Both the position numbers and the translations under genes were made by a program. Below are positions 17,690 through 25,980 of a stretch of DNA of 64,000 nt, piece by piece. The first letter of the stretch is position 1. Every line of letters starts with the position of its first letter. The DNA comes from Bacillota bacterium. Lineage in GTDB: Bacteria > Bacillota > UBA4882 > UBA8346. Below the pieces are notes generated by a model. The model had not been told where the DNA came from. It did not search any database and saw only the letters and a program-made list of their open reading frames with translations. The stretch is taken from the NCBI GenBank assembly GCA_029974635.1, contig JARKQY010000043.1, positions 171,725 through 235,724 on the forward strand. Direction: 5' to 3'.

Positions 17690-19347
17690 ATAATGATGGG
17701 AAGAATCATAGGACGTCTTTTCATCCGGCCATAAAGGTGTTTGCCCAAAATCTCCTTGATCTGGCTTTTCATAGAGGACCAGTCCGAATACTCGGTGCAG
17801 CGTTCCAAAGCCTGTTTAACCCTTTCCTTGGCGTCCTCGATCAAAGCTTCGGACTCCCGGACATAAACAAATCCCCGGGACACAATATCCGGACCGGCTA
17901 CAACTTTTCCGTTCTCTTTATCGATGGTAACCACCACGATCAAAATACCGTCCTGGGAAAGCTGTTTCCGATCCCGCAGTACAATGTTGCCGACATCCCC
18001 TACTCCAAGTCCGTCCACAAAAACCTTGCCTGATGCCACCTTATTTAGAATGCGAATTCTTTCCCCCGTTACTTCGATAACATCGCCGTTTTCAGCAATC
18101 ACTACATTCTCGCTTTCAACGCAAACCTGTACTGCCAATCGAGCATGCTGAACCAGGTGACGGTATTCGCCATGAACCGGAATAAAGAACTTGGGCTTAA
18201 TTAAATTCATCATTAACTTTAATTCTTCCTGGCTGGCATGGCCTGAAGTATGGATTCCCGAAGCTGATTCATAAATAACGCTGGCTCCCTGCTTAAAAAG
18301 GTGGTTGATGGTCTTGGCCACCAGCTTCTCATTCCCCGGAATCGCCGACGCCGAGATAATTACCGTATCGCCGGGAATAATCGAGATTTTTTTATGTTCG
18401 GAAGTTGCCATCCGGGACAAGGCCGACATTGGTTCCCCCTGGCTTCCGGTGGTAATAATAGTTGTTCTTTCCGGTGGATAACGATCCAGATCATCCAAGT
18501 CCACCAATACGCCGCTGGGGACTTTTAAATATCCCAACTCCATACCGATATTGGCTACATTCAGCATGCTTCGTCCCGCAAAAGCAACTATGCGGTTAAA
18601 GTGAGCTGCGGCATCGATAATTTGCTGTATCCGGTGAATATTGGAGGCGAAAGTGGCCACTAAAATCCGGCCCTCGGCTTGGAGAAACAATTCCTCGAAG
18701 GTTTTGGCCAGTTCGCGTTCGGACGGAGTATAACCGGGTCTTTCAACATTGGTGCTATCCGAAAGTAACACCAATACCCCCTTGTCACCCAGTTCCGCCA
18801 ATTTCCGGAAATCAGTCACCTGACCGTCTACCGGGGTATGGTCAAATTTAAAATCCGCCGTATGCAAGATAATACCTACCGGAGTATGAATCGCCAAGGC
18901 TACAACATCCGCAATGCTATGATTGACGTGTATGAATTCAATCATAAATCCGCCAATTTGAATCTGATCCCCAGCCTTTACACAATTCATGGTGACATCT
19001 CTCACCATATTGTGTTCTTCAAATTTTCCCTTGGCCAGACCCAAGGTGAGTTTGGTTCCATATATGGGAACATTAATCTGTTTAAGTATATATGGCAAAG
19101 CGCCGATATGATCTTCATGACCATGAGTTAAAAAAATGCCTTTCACCTTATCCCGGTTGTCAATCAAATAGGATATATCCGGAATCACCAGATCAATTCC
19201 CGGCATATCCTCATCCGGAAACATTAATCCAGCGTCAATTACAATTATTTCCTTGTTGTATTCGATAACCAGCATATTTTTACCGATCTCTCCCAAGCCT
19301 CCCAAAGGGATCAGCAAAATACGGTCCTGTTTATTAAAAGACCTCAA
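17680..19347 (-). CDS. rnjA: Ribonuclease J
   Basis: About 555 residues from the TTG at 19347 (GGAGGT upstream; the GTG at 19359 overlaps the ribosome site), the usual RNase J length. It shows the metallo-beta-lactamase signature LTHGHEDHIGALPY, the beta-CASP region with SDSTN, and the GHAS and VHGE motifs, then the C-terminal domain. RNase J is a 5'-3' exonuclease and endonuclease central to mRNA decay and 16S rRNA maturation in Bacillota. A strong palindrome lies about 240 bp upstream (19585-19610). Confidence 0.95.
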   Translation of the reverse strand: MRSFNKQDRILLIPLGGLGEIGKNMLVIEYNKEIIVIDAGLMFPDEDMPGIDLVIPDISYLIDNRDKVKGIFLTHGHEDHIGALPYILKQINVPIYGTKLTLGLAKGKFEEHNMVRDVTMNCVKAGDQIQIGGFMIEFIHVNHSIADVVALAIHTPVGIILHTADFKFDHTPVDGQVTDFRKLAELGDKGVLVLLSDSTNVERPGYTPSERELAKTFEELFLQAEGRILVATFASNIHRIQQIIDAAAHFNRIVAFAGRSMLNVANIGMELGYLKVPSGVLVDLDDLDRYPPERTTIITTGSQGEPMSALSRMATSEHKKISIIPGDTVIISASAIPGNEKLVAKTINHLFKQGASVIYESASGIHTSGHASQEELKLMMNLIKPKFFIPVHGEYRHLVQHARLAVQVCVESENVVIAENGDVIEVTGERIRILNKVASGKVFVDGLGVGDVGNIVLRDRKQLSQDGILIVVVTIDKENGKVVAGPDIVSRGFVYVRESEALIEDAKERVKQALERCTEYSDWSSMKSQIKEILGKHLYGRMKRRPMILPIIMEI

Positions 19348-19359
19348 AACAAAAAACAC

Positions 19360-19847
19360 CTCCAGTTGTGGTTGTCAAAACATGCTCCTGCTCTAAGGCT
19401 TTAACCTTTACCTTTCAGCTCGGATTCTGTGTGAATAACACTTTTTATGGCATAGAACCACAATATTCTGCGTTAGGTCATATTGCTGTATACTAAGTAT
19501 GCTTCGAAAACCTATTACCCGCACAGGCTCCTATTTGTCCGCACATTAAAACCATAAACTTTATTATACAGGATTTGACGAAGGTTAACAAGTACTTTTA
19601 CTTGTTAACAAATCATGACCACGATGAACAAGATTAGAGGATTTTATATAGTTATTTTAATCCTGCAAATTCCTATAATTTTGTAAATCTTGGTCTTGAT
19701 TTTATATCCCGGTTTATCTACAATCTTAGTATAATAGTGTGTTATATAAAAAATTTTCCCAATCGTAGCCTTGTTATTGTTAGACCTTTTGGCCAAATAT
19801 TCGGCATATTATAAATCTCAAAGCTTATACGTAAAGGAGTTGGCGAT
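19360..19847. other. Long divergent intergenic region between rnjA and murD
   Basis: No gene is seen in these about 490 bp. It must hold the divergent promoters of rnjA and murD. It contains a perfect 11-bp hairpin, GTTAACAAGTA with TACTTGTTAAC (19585-19610, loop CTTT, no T run), and a degenerate TAATCCTG-type repeat at about 19658-19700. TATAAT occurs at about 19731, but no well-spaced -35 was found. Confidence 0.5.
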
Positions 19848-21281
19848 TTGATTGAGGAAGTTGCGGTTCTCGGCCTGGGCATTGAAAACCTGTCCCTTGC
19901 CAAATATCTAATAACAGAAGGCATCCGGGTAACGGTCTGTGATAATCGTGAACCGGCAGCTTTAGGTGAACGCTACGATTCATTAAAACGTCTGGGAGTT
20001 AATTTTCAGCTTGGTCCTTCTTACCTTGAAAAACTTGAAAAATATGATCAGGTATATCGCTCACCGGGGTTACCCCTGTTTGAACCCCAACTCATGGAAG
20101 CCGCCCGAAAAAATGTAAAGATTTCAAGCGCCATGCGTTTGTTTATGAAGCTTTGCCCCTGTCCGGTCATTGGCGTTACCGGAACAAAAGGCAAAGGAAC
20201 TACTTCCACCCTGATTTACCGGATACTTGAAATCAGCCAGCAGAAAAAAGGAAGTAAAGCTTATTTGGGAGGCAATATCGGAATTGCTCCCTTTGAATTT
20301 TTAACCGATGTAAGCGCGCAAGATTTGGTAGTACTGGAATTGTCCAGTTTTCAACTGGAAGATTTCGACCGTAGTGTAGATATCGCAGTCATCACCAATA
20401 TAACCGAGGATCATTTAGCTCCGGCCGATCCGCTGAATCCAAACTATCATAAATCACGAGAGGAGTATATCAAAGCCAAAACCAATCTATTCAAATTTCA
20501 AAACCAGCACCAGGTCACGATTATCAATGACTGCGATCCCACCAGCCGGGAATTGATCCCCATGGTATCCGGCAGATTGTTGAAATATGGTTCAGCCATT
20601 CAACAGGCCGGAGCCTGGTTTGTTGAAAAGCCGGAAAGCGGCTACGTGATTTATTGGAACCCGGATTCCAAGGAGCCGGAGTTATTGATTACGAGTGAGT
20701 CCATTCAACTAAGGGGAGAGCATAACCTGCTGAATATTTCAGCAGCCGCTTTAGCGTGTCATGCGGCCGGTGCTGATATCCAATCCATTCGCGCGGGTAT
20801 CGCAGGATATACCGGCCTTGAACACCGTTTGGAGTTCGTCGGCAGTGTGAATGGAATCCAATTTTTCGACGATTCCTTTGCAACAGCACCGGACCCGACC
20901 ATTGTCGCCCTTAGGGCCTTCACGGAATCGGTAACCCTCATTGCCGGCGGCGCCGATAAAGGCGCCAATTTTAGCAGTCTGGGTGAGGAGATAGTAAAAA
21001 GCTCCGTAAAGACCGTGGTTCTCATCGGGATAACGGGTCCAAAAATAGGTATGTCTATTGAGCAAGCTGCTTCAAGACTCGGATTGCCCGCGCCGCAATT
21101 GGTGAAAGGCGGCCAGACCATGGCCGACATTTTTACCGCCGTCATCGAGCACACCGCCCCGGGAAGCGTGGTTCTGCTTTCAACCGCCAGCGCCAGTTTC
21201 GGCATGTTTAAAAACTATAAGGAACGCGGTGATCTATTTAAAACGGAGGTCCGGAAGTATGCCCAGGATTTGCAAGATTGA
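19848..21281 (+). CDS. murD: UDP-N-acetylmuramoyl-L-alanine--glutamate ligase (MurD-like)
   Basis: Protein of 477 residues from a TTG with AAGGAG upstream. N-terminal Rossmann-like domain (VAVLGLGIENLSLAKYL), then the ATP loop GVTGTKGKGTTST, NITEDHL in the central domain, and EHRLEFVG leading into the C-terminal ligase domain. MurD adds glutamate to UDP-MurNAc-L-alanine in peptidoglycan synthesis. Two things are odd: the gene is alone, not in a division/cell-wall cluster, and the usual NDSKATN segment reads DDSFATAPDPT. The latter resembles a divergent MurD-like subgroup, so a MurD2-type enzyme (L-glutamate donor) or second copy is possible. Its last codons overlap a degenerate GGATTTGCAGGATT-type repeat. 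Confidence 0.8.
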   Translation: MIEEVAVLGLGIENLSLAKYLITEGIRVTVCDNREPAALGERYDSLKRLGVNFQLGPSYLEKLEKYDQVYRSPGLPLFEPQLMEAARKNVKISSAMRLFMKLCPCPVIGVTGTKGKGTTSTLIYRILEISQQKKGSKAYLGGNIGIAPFEFLTDVSAQDLVVLELSSFQLEDFDRSVDIAVITNITEDHLAPADPLNPNYHKSREEYIKAKTNLFKFQNQHQVTIINDCDPTSRELIPMVSGRLLKYGSAIQQAGAWFVEKPESGYVIYWNPDSKEPELLITSESIQLRGEHNLLNISAAALACHAAGADIQSIRAGIAGYTGLEHRLEFVGSVNGIQFFDDSFATAPDPTIVALRAFTESVTLIAGGADKGANFSSLGEEIVKSSVKTVVLIGITGPKIGMSIEQAASRLGLPAPQLVKGGQTMADIFTAVIEHTAPGSVVLLSTASASFGMFKNYKERGDLFKTEVRKYAQDLQD

Positions 21282-21487
21282 TAGGATTTGCAGGATTGGG
21301 AAGCAGAGTTTGTCCATCAAGGGTTAAAAGCTCAGGCTTTACCTCATTATTTCATATAAACTCTTTTGGGTTGAATCAAAAGGTTCCATAATTTCACCTC
21401 ATCAATCCGTATTCAAATAATTCTATAAAATTCGTCAACAATCAAAAAATCTCTCTAAATTACCATGTTTATCTAAAATAAACCCTC

Positions 21488-21520
21488 AAAGAGTCAGGAC
21501 GGTTACCGTCCTGACTCTTT
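21488..21520. terminator. Bidirectional terminator between convergent murD and aminotransferase
   Basis: AAAGAGTCAGGACGGT (21488-21503) is followed after one base by its exact reverse complement (21505-21520), a 16-bp arm with A and T ends on both sides. It lies between two convergent genes. Confidence 0.9.
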
Positions 21521-21579
21521 AATTTATAGATATCACAGACAAACCCATAGCTTTAAAATCCGTGCAATCCTTTCATCCG

Positions 21580-22878
21580 CTAAATCCGTGACTCCAAAAG
21601 CTTATCGATGCTTGCTAACTGTATGCAAATCGCTACCAATTCCATTGCCTGCTTTAACTCGGCAAGAGGAGGCATCGTCGGCGCAATCCGGATGTTTCGG
21701 TCCCAAGGATCATTGCCGTAGGGATATGTAGCTCCGGCTTTAGTTAAAGCGACACCGGCCTCAGCCGCCATGGCAACTACTTTTTTGGCGCAACCATCCA
21801 TCGTGTTCAGGCTAATAAAATATCCACCGTTGGGTTTATTATAGAAAGCTATGTTTTTTCCGCCGAGTTCCGATTCGAGAATCTCAAAAACCATCTCGAA
21901 TTTGGGCTTAATAATTGCGGCATGCTTCTGCATTTGGGCCATTATGCCATCCATATTCGAAAAGAACCGAATGTGCCGTAACTGATTTAATTTATCCGGT
22001 CCGATGGTTTGAACTCCAAGATGCTTTCGAAACCAGTTTATATTGGTCGCGCTGCTTCCGATGACGGCAATACCGGCGCCGGCGAAACTGATTTTGGAAG
22101 TTGAGCCGAAAATAAACACTCGGTCCGGATTCCCGGCATCCTTGCACGCGGTTAACAGATTTTTCAAAGGTTCAATCCTGCCGTTTAGATGGTGCACCGC
22201 GTAGGCATTATCCCAAAGAATACGAAAATCCGGGGCTTTTGTTTTCATTTGTGCGAAGCGGTCAACTATTTCATCTGAAAATGTAATTCCGGTGGGGTTG
22301 CTATACCGGGGAACACACCAGATCCCTTTAATACTGTCATCTCCGGCCACCAGCCTTTCAACTTCGTCCATGTCAGGACCATCATCATTTAAAGTAACGG
22401 TTATCATTTCGATTCCTAAATCTTCGCATATTGCAAAATGCCGGTCATACCCCGGGCTCGGACAAAGAAACTTCACTTTGGGAAGCCTGCCCCACGGTGT
22501 CGCACTGCCGGGAACACCATGCAACATGGCTCTCACAATCAGATCATACATTAATGCCAAACTGGAATTGCCGCCAATGATGATTTCTTCCGGTTCAACT
22601 TCCAGATACCGGGCGAAAAGCTCTTTGATTTCGGGAAGGCCGTCCACGCCCCCGCCTGCCCCGCCATAATTCCGGCAATCAGTACCATCAGCGGCTTTAT
22701 AATCTTTTTGACCTAAGCAATCCAGCAATCCCAAGGAAAGATCTAGCTGTTCCGCACAGGGCCTTCCCCGGGTCATATCCAGTTTTAAATTCTTCGCTTT
22801 GAACTCATTATAGCGCTGCCATAATTCTGATTGGTTCACTTTCAATGCAGAAGTATCTGATGTTTTTAAGTCGGCCAT
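21580..22878 (-). CDS. Class I aminotransferase, MocR-type aspartate aminotransferase (subgroup Ic)
   Basis: Protein of 432 residues with an ATG behind GGAGAG. Characteristic stretches are LDMTRGRPCAEQLDLS near the N-terminus, RNYGGAGGGVDGLPEIK, and IWCVPRYSNPTG. The PLP lysine is in GSTSKISFAGAGIA, and RIAPTMPP holds the C-terminal substrate-binding arginine. This matches the Aminotran_MocR family, whose characterised members are aspartate aminotransferases (about 430 residues). It would interconvert aspartate/2-oxoglutarate and oxaloacetate/glutamate in the cytoplasm. It stands alone on this strand between two terminators. The C-terminus is encoded partly within a degenerate repeat. Confidence 0.9.
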   Translation of the reverse strand: MADLKTSDTSALKVNQSELWQRYNEFKAKNLKLDMTRGRPCAEQLDLSLGLLDCLGQKDYKAADGTDCRNYGGAGGGVDGLPEIKELFARYLEVEPEEIIIGGNSSLALMYDLIVRAMLHGVPGSATPWGRLPKVKFLCPSPGYDRHFAICEDLGIEMITVTLNDDGPDMDEVERLVAGDDSIKGIWCVPRYSNPTGITFSDEIVDRFAQMKTKAPDFRILWDNAYAVHHLNGRIEPLKNLLTACKDAGNPDRVFIFGSTSKISFAGAGIAVIGSSATNINWFRKHLGVQTIGPDKLNQLRHIRFFSNMDGIMAQMQKHAAIIKPKFEMVFEILESELGGKNIAFYNKPNGGYFISLNTMDGCAKKVVAMAAEAGVALTKAGATYPYGNDPWDRNIRIAPTMPPLAELKQAMELVAICIQLASIDKLLESRI

Positions 22879-23010
22879 AGAACCTCTCTCCTAAGATTGG
22901 ACGGAACTCCGCCATTGATTAAAATATCCCATATCATTATAAAGGATTTATTTGCTTCGAGCAATAAATCTATATGAAGTATACAGTATAATGATATAAT
23001 GGAGGTTATA

Positions 23011-23322
23011 ATGAAGGATTACTTTCAAAAGGTTTATGAGATTGTTGCTCAAATTCCGTCAGGAAAAGTCATGACTTACGGTCAAATCGCCGCCTTGCTG
23101 GGGAATCCCCGGGGAGCCCGAACCGTAGGCTGGGCCATGCAAAGCGCTCCGGCTCATCTTAATCTTCCCTGTCACCGGGTGATTAACAAAACAGGCGGCA
23201 TAGCGCCCAGGTATGCCTTCGGCGGAGCTGAACATCAAAGACAACTGCTGGAAACGGAGGGGATAACCTTCACCGCAAATGGTTGCGTTGATCTCCCAAA
23301 ACATCTCTGGCAAACTCCCTAA
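23011..23322 (+). CDS. MGMT-family (alkyltransferase-like) DNA-binding-domain protein
   Basis: About 103 residues from the ATG at 23011 with GGAGG upstream. It consists only of the winged-helix AGT domain: FQKVYEIVAQIPSGKVMTYGQIAALLG, then GWAMQSAP and LPCHRVINKTGG. The PCHRV cysteine, the alkyl acceptor in MGMT, is present, unlike the classic ATL proteins, where it is replaced. Full-length Ada/Ogt enzymes have an extra N-terminal domain absent here. It probably recognises O6-alkylguanine and either repairs it directly or flags it. Monocistronic, with AT-rich upstream sequence containing TATAAT. Confidence 0.9.
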   Translation: MKDYFQKVYEIVAQIPSGKVMTYGQIAALLGNPRGARTVGWAMQSAPAHLNLPCHRVINKTGGIAPRYAFGGAEHQRQLLETEGITFTANGCVDLPKHLWQTP

Positions 23323-23529
23323 CCTCCGGCAAGCCGGAACCAAAAAAAAATTTCAGACGGGATTCATTGGATTTAAAACATGTTATACCTCGCTTTTGAT
23401 CTGCGTTTATGAAAAACCTCTTTTATCCAGTTAATCCTGTCCAATGCTCTTTTACCCATCTTTTGAACAGCTTTTAATTTATATAAGTTCAACTTATATC
23501 GTATAACTTTTTCGAGAGAAGCCAAAAAT

Positions 23530-23560
23530 AAAATCACCATCCCTTCGAGGTGATTTTTTT
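23530..23560 (+). promoter_or_regulatory. Terminator-like hairpin overlapping the ribosome site of a small Cys-rich gene
   Basis: AAAATCACC (23530-23538) pairs with GGTGATTTT (23549-23557), loop of ten bases, followed by a T run to 23560. The 3' arm contains the GAGGTGA ribosome site of the gene that starts at 23559, and the T run abuts the start codon. It could act as an attenuator or as translational occlusion. Confidence 0.55.
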
Positions 23561-23735
23561 GGACCAGTCCCAATGGAATAACTATTTTTCCGGCCATGAT
23601 TGCAGACAATATCAGCCGATTTTAAGTTCCCGGGTTGGCGACGGCAACTCTGAACCGGATGATTATCAAGACGAAGACAGCAACTGTGATTCCTGTATTT
23701 ATTTCGACAATCACGACTGCAAATTATTTAAATAG
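23559..23735 (+). CDS. Small cysteine-rich protein, tandem paralogue 1
   Basis: About 58 residues from a TTG at 23559 with GAGGTGA just upstream. Near the N-terminus it has HDCRQYQPI and near the end CDSCIYFDNHDC, a C-x2-C-x7-C pattern that could bind a metal. The same two blocks recur in the next gene (ECANYESI and CDTCIHFGNNSC), so the two are duplicated despite little other similarity. Function not recognised. The ribosome site is embedded in a terminator-like hairpin, suggesting regulated expression. Confidence 0.6.
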   Translation: MDQSQWNNYFSGHDCRQYQPILSSRVGDGNSEPDDYQDEDSNCDSCIYFDNHDCKLFK

Positions 23736-23743
23736 CGGATTGT

Positions 23744-23935
23744 ATGACGATGAGCCTCGAAAATCAAAACCCCGCCCTGGAATGCGCCAATTATGAATCA
23801 ATCATCGGCGCCGTGAGTCTGATTCCGGAAACCATCGAAACTTTACAAGCGGATGCCGGCTGTGATACCTGTATCCATTTTGGCAACAACAGCTGTAATC
23901 TGAATTCTAATCCGCTTAATGCTTGGGATTACTAG
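23744..23935 (+). CDS. Small cysteine-rich protein, tandem paralogue 2
   Basis: 63 residues, starting nine bases after the preceding gene; its own ribosome site is weak, which suggests coupled translation. It has ECANYESI and CDTCIHFGNNSC, matching the C-x2-Y-x2-I and C-x2-C-x7-C blocks of its neighbour. Four cysteines and a histidine could form a small zinc or Fe-S knuckle. The 3' end overlaps the convergent ComFB gene by 20 bp. No named family recognised. Confidence 0.6.
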   Translation: MTMSLENQNPALECANYESIIGAVSLIPETIETLQADAGCDTCIHFGNNSCNLNSNPLNAWDY

Positions 23936-24179
23936 CAACAATTTCTGCAGCAATCATTAAGGCAACCAGAGCATCAGTACGTACCTGGGGATCATCCCGT
24001 GCTACTTTGGCTAAGACTTCCCCCTCAAGACTTGAAGCATATTTTCCCCGTAAGTTAGTTAACGCCAAGGCAATTGTATCCGTTTTACAACGGTTACAAC
24101 TGCAGTATTTGGGGTAACGCTTGGTAAATTCCTGGTATACCTCAACGACCACATCTTCCATGTAATTTTTAAATTTCAC
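23916..24179 (-). CDS. ComFB family protein
   Basis: 87 residues from a GTG at 24179 with AAGGATGG upstream. The sequence NYMEDVVVEVYQEF, then YCSCNRCKTDTIALALTNL and RTDALVALMIAAEIV, matches the late-competence ComFB family (PF10719), with the typical C-x-C-x2-C cluster. ComFB in Bacillus lies in the comF operon and some homologues bind cyclic dinucleotides, but the role is not settled. Here it follows the secretin-LysM gene on the same strand. Confidence 0.8.
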   Translation of the reverse strand: MKFKNYMEDVVVEVYQEFTKRYPKYCSCNRCKTDTIALALTNLRGKYASSLEGEVLAKVARDDPQVRTDALVALMIAAEIVASNPKH

Positions 24180-24255
24180 GATAACCCATCCTTAAAAAAC
24201 GAACTATTTTTAAAGCCCCTCCGCGAAAACCGCGGAATTGCTTTGGAAACGTGAA

Positions 24256-25938
24256 TCAAAACTGCGGATTTATGATACGGTTGGTTGAAACGGGTAACAC
24301 AATTGTTTGGCCGGCTTTTAGCTGGGTTATATCGGTTATACTATTAAGATCTTTAAGTAAATCTATGGTTGTATCATATCTTTTAGCGATACGCCATAGA
24401 GTTTCCTTTGGCTTGACGATATAAACGCGATCATTCGGAATTGGAATCAGTAAAATTCCCGGGATCTCCTTTTTATTTTCCAATTGATTCACTGTAATTA
24501 TTGTCTGCCGTTCAATGCCAAACTTAATTGCAAGCCCTGTAATGGTATCATTGGTTTTAACGGGATACTCGATGAGGGTTATGTTGCCTGTCCCGGATAT
24601 ATCCGCGTTCTTTTCCGTTTTTGGTTCTTCATTGGCCGACTTAGCAGTTGCGTCGTTACCAGGTGCAGCCGGAGAGTCCGCTTCGGCTTGGTTGGAAGTC
24701 AATACCTGATTCGTACTTTGATTACCCGCGAATTTGTTTTCACTGCCGGAGTCTGCCGGTTTTTCGGAAAAACTTGGTGTAATCAACATAATTACCAATG
24801 CATTTTGCTTCTGAATCGCATCAAAACCATTATTTGATCTAAATAATTCCTGCAATACGGGGTATGTACCCGGAATTTTTCGTATTTGATGATATTCAGT
24901 CCGTCCAATCAGCCCGGTCAATAGAAGGGTCTGCCTATCAGCGACACTGATGGTGGAAGTCACTTCCCGCAGACGGGTAACCGGTATAAGAGAAACATTA
25001 TCCTTGGGTTGATTAGTGACTACCTCCGTTGATTCTTTCAGTTGCAAAGTAATCCGGTTTCCTTCGCTCACCCAGGATTTGATTCCAACGGTGGTACCCA
25101 ATAAAACGTATTCCGGCAACGCCGAATTTGTGCTTGCCTTATTCTCTTTCGGGCCGTTTTTGGGAAATTTATCGGCCAGACTCAATGTACCGTCTTGATT
25201 ATCCAACAAATAGATGTTGCGCTGCGTCAGATAATGAATAACACTATTTGGACCGGATTCCAACAATTTCAACTGCGATTGAGCCAAAGAATATACTCCA
25301 ATATGTGAACGGATTACGGCTAAATTAATTCCGGTATCCTTCCAAAAATCATCAGCCACCTCGGCTATTTTTATTTCCAGATTCACGGCCGATAAACGCC
25401 GGTCAATCCGGGATACGATCTCCTTCGCATTTTGGATTTCCAAAGAATTTCCGAAGACGGTCACTTTATAACCGTTAGAATCCGTCTTAATGCGTTCCTT
25501 GGGGATTACAACTTCCAATGATCCGGCTATAGCCGCGGCTTCACTATATTTAAGCTCAATATCAACGGGAATCCTCTCTCCAAAACCTTTGGAATACTCT
25601 TTTATATTACCTACAAATACCTGGTTGGCACTGGGAATCCATTGATAGCTATATCCATAATTGGTTGCAATAACTGCAACAGCCTCTCTTGCGGTCACTC
25701 CCGCCTTAAATGCAACGGAGACATTGCCTTTTACGGTTTGATCCAGGACGGCATTAAATTTGCCCGAAGCCGCCAAACTTCGAAATACTTGACGGAGATC
25801 GACATTGATGAATTCCAAATTTTGAAGTCGTGAACCTTGGTCACCGCCGTAAATCAAACCGGCCGGTACTATCCACCCGGAGCTTAGCATCAAAGCAGCA
25901 AATATAAGCAATATGGTCCTTTTCCATTTTAACATCAT
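24256..25938 (-). CDS. Secretin-domain protein with two C-terminal LysM repeats
   Basis: Protein of 560 residues with an N-terminal signal peptide (basic start, hydrophobic core to about residue 27). Residues about 40-115 resemble the STN/N0 domain (LEFINVDLRQVFRSLAASGKF), 120-185 an N1 domain, and 190-400 a bacterial secretin core (LQLKESTEVV, TSTISVADRQTLLLTGLIG, LVIMLITP). A low-complexity Ala/Glu/Asn linker leads to two LysM-like repeats at about 455-500 and 505-555 (YIVKPKETLWRIAKRYDTT). Secretins form outer-membrane channels of type II secretion and type IV pili, and LysM binds peptidoglycan. The protein sits beside aroE, a place where some Clostridia carry pilus genes. No other pilus genes are here. 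Confidence 0.8.
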   Translation of the reverse strand: MMLKWKRTILLIFAALMLSSGWIVPAGLIYGGDQGSRLQNLEFINVDLRQVFRSLAASGKFNAVLDQTVKGNVSVAFKAGVTAREAVAVIATNYGYSYQWIPSANQVFVGNIKEYSKGFGERIPVDIELKYSEAAAIAGSLEVVIPKERIKTDSNGYKVTVFGNSLEIQNAKEIVSRIDRRLSAVNLEIKIAEVADDFWKDTGINLAVIRSHIGVYSLAQSQLKLLESGPNSVIHYLTQRNIYLLDNQDGTLSLADKFPKNGPKENKASTNSALPEYVLLGTTVGIKSWVSEGNRITLQLKESTEVVTNQPKDNVSLIPVTRLREVTSTISVADRQTLLLTGLIGRTEYHQIRKIPGTYPVLQELFRSNNGFDAIQKQNALVIMLITPSFSEKPADSGSENKFAGNQSTNQVLTSNQAEADSPAAPGNDATAKSANEEPKTEKNADISGTGNITLIEYPVKTNDTITGLAIKFGIERQTIITVNQLENKKEIPGILLIPIPNDRVYIVKPKETLWRIAKRYDTTIDLLKDLNSITDITQLKAGQTIVLPVSTNRIINPQF

Positions 25939-25980
25939 GCTAATGATTCTCCCCTACTTCGAACGCTTGAAACAACCACC

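Noticed and set aside
23324..23352. TCCGGC-AA-GCCGGA stem after the alkyltransferase-like gene as a terminator
   Set aside because: On the plus strand the stem is followed by A residues, not T. A similar CCGGACAAGCCGGAACC phrase at about 2914-2931 suggests a short repeat instead.
23373..23609. Minus-strand 78-codon ORF
   Set aside because: Runs through the terminator-like hairpin and antisense to the small Cys-rich gene; no convincing start.
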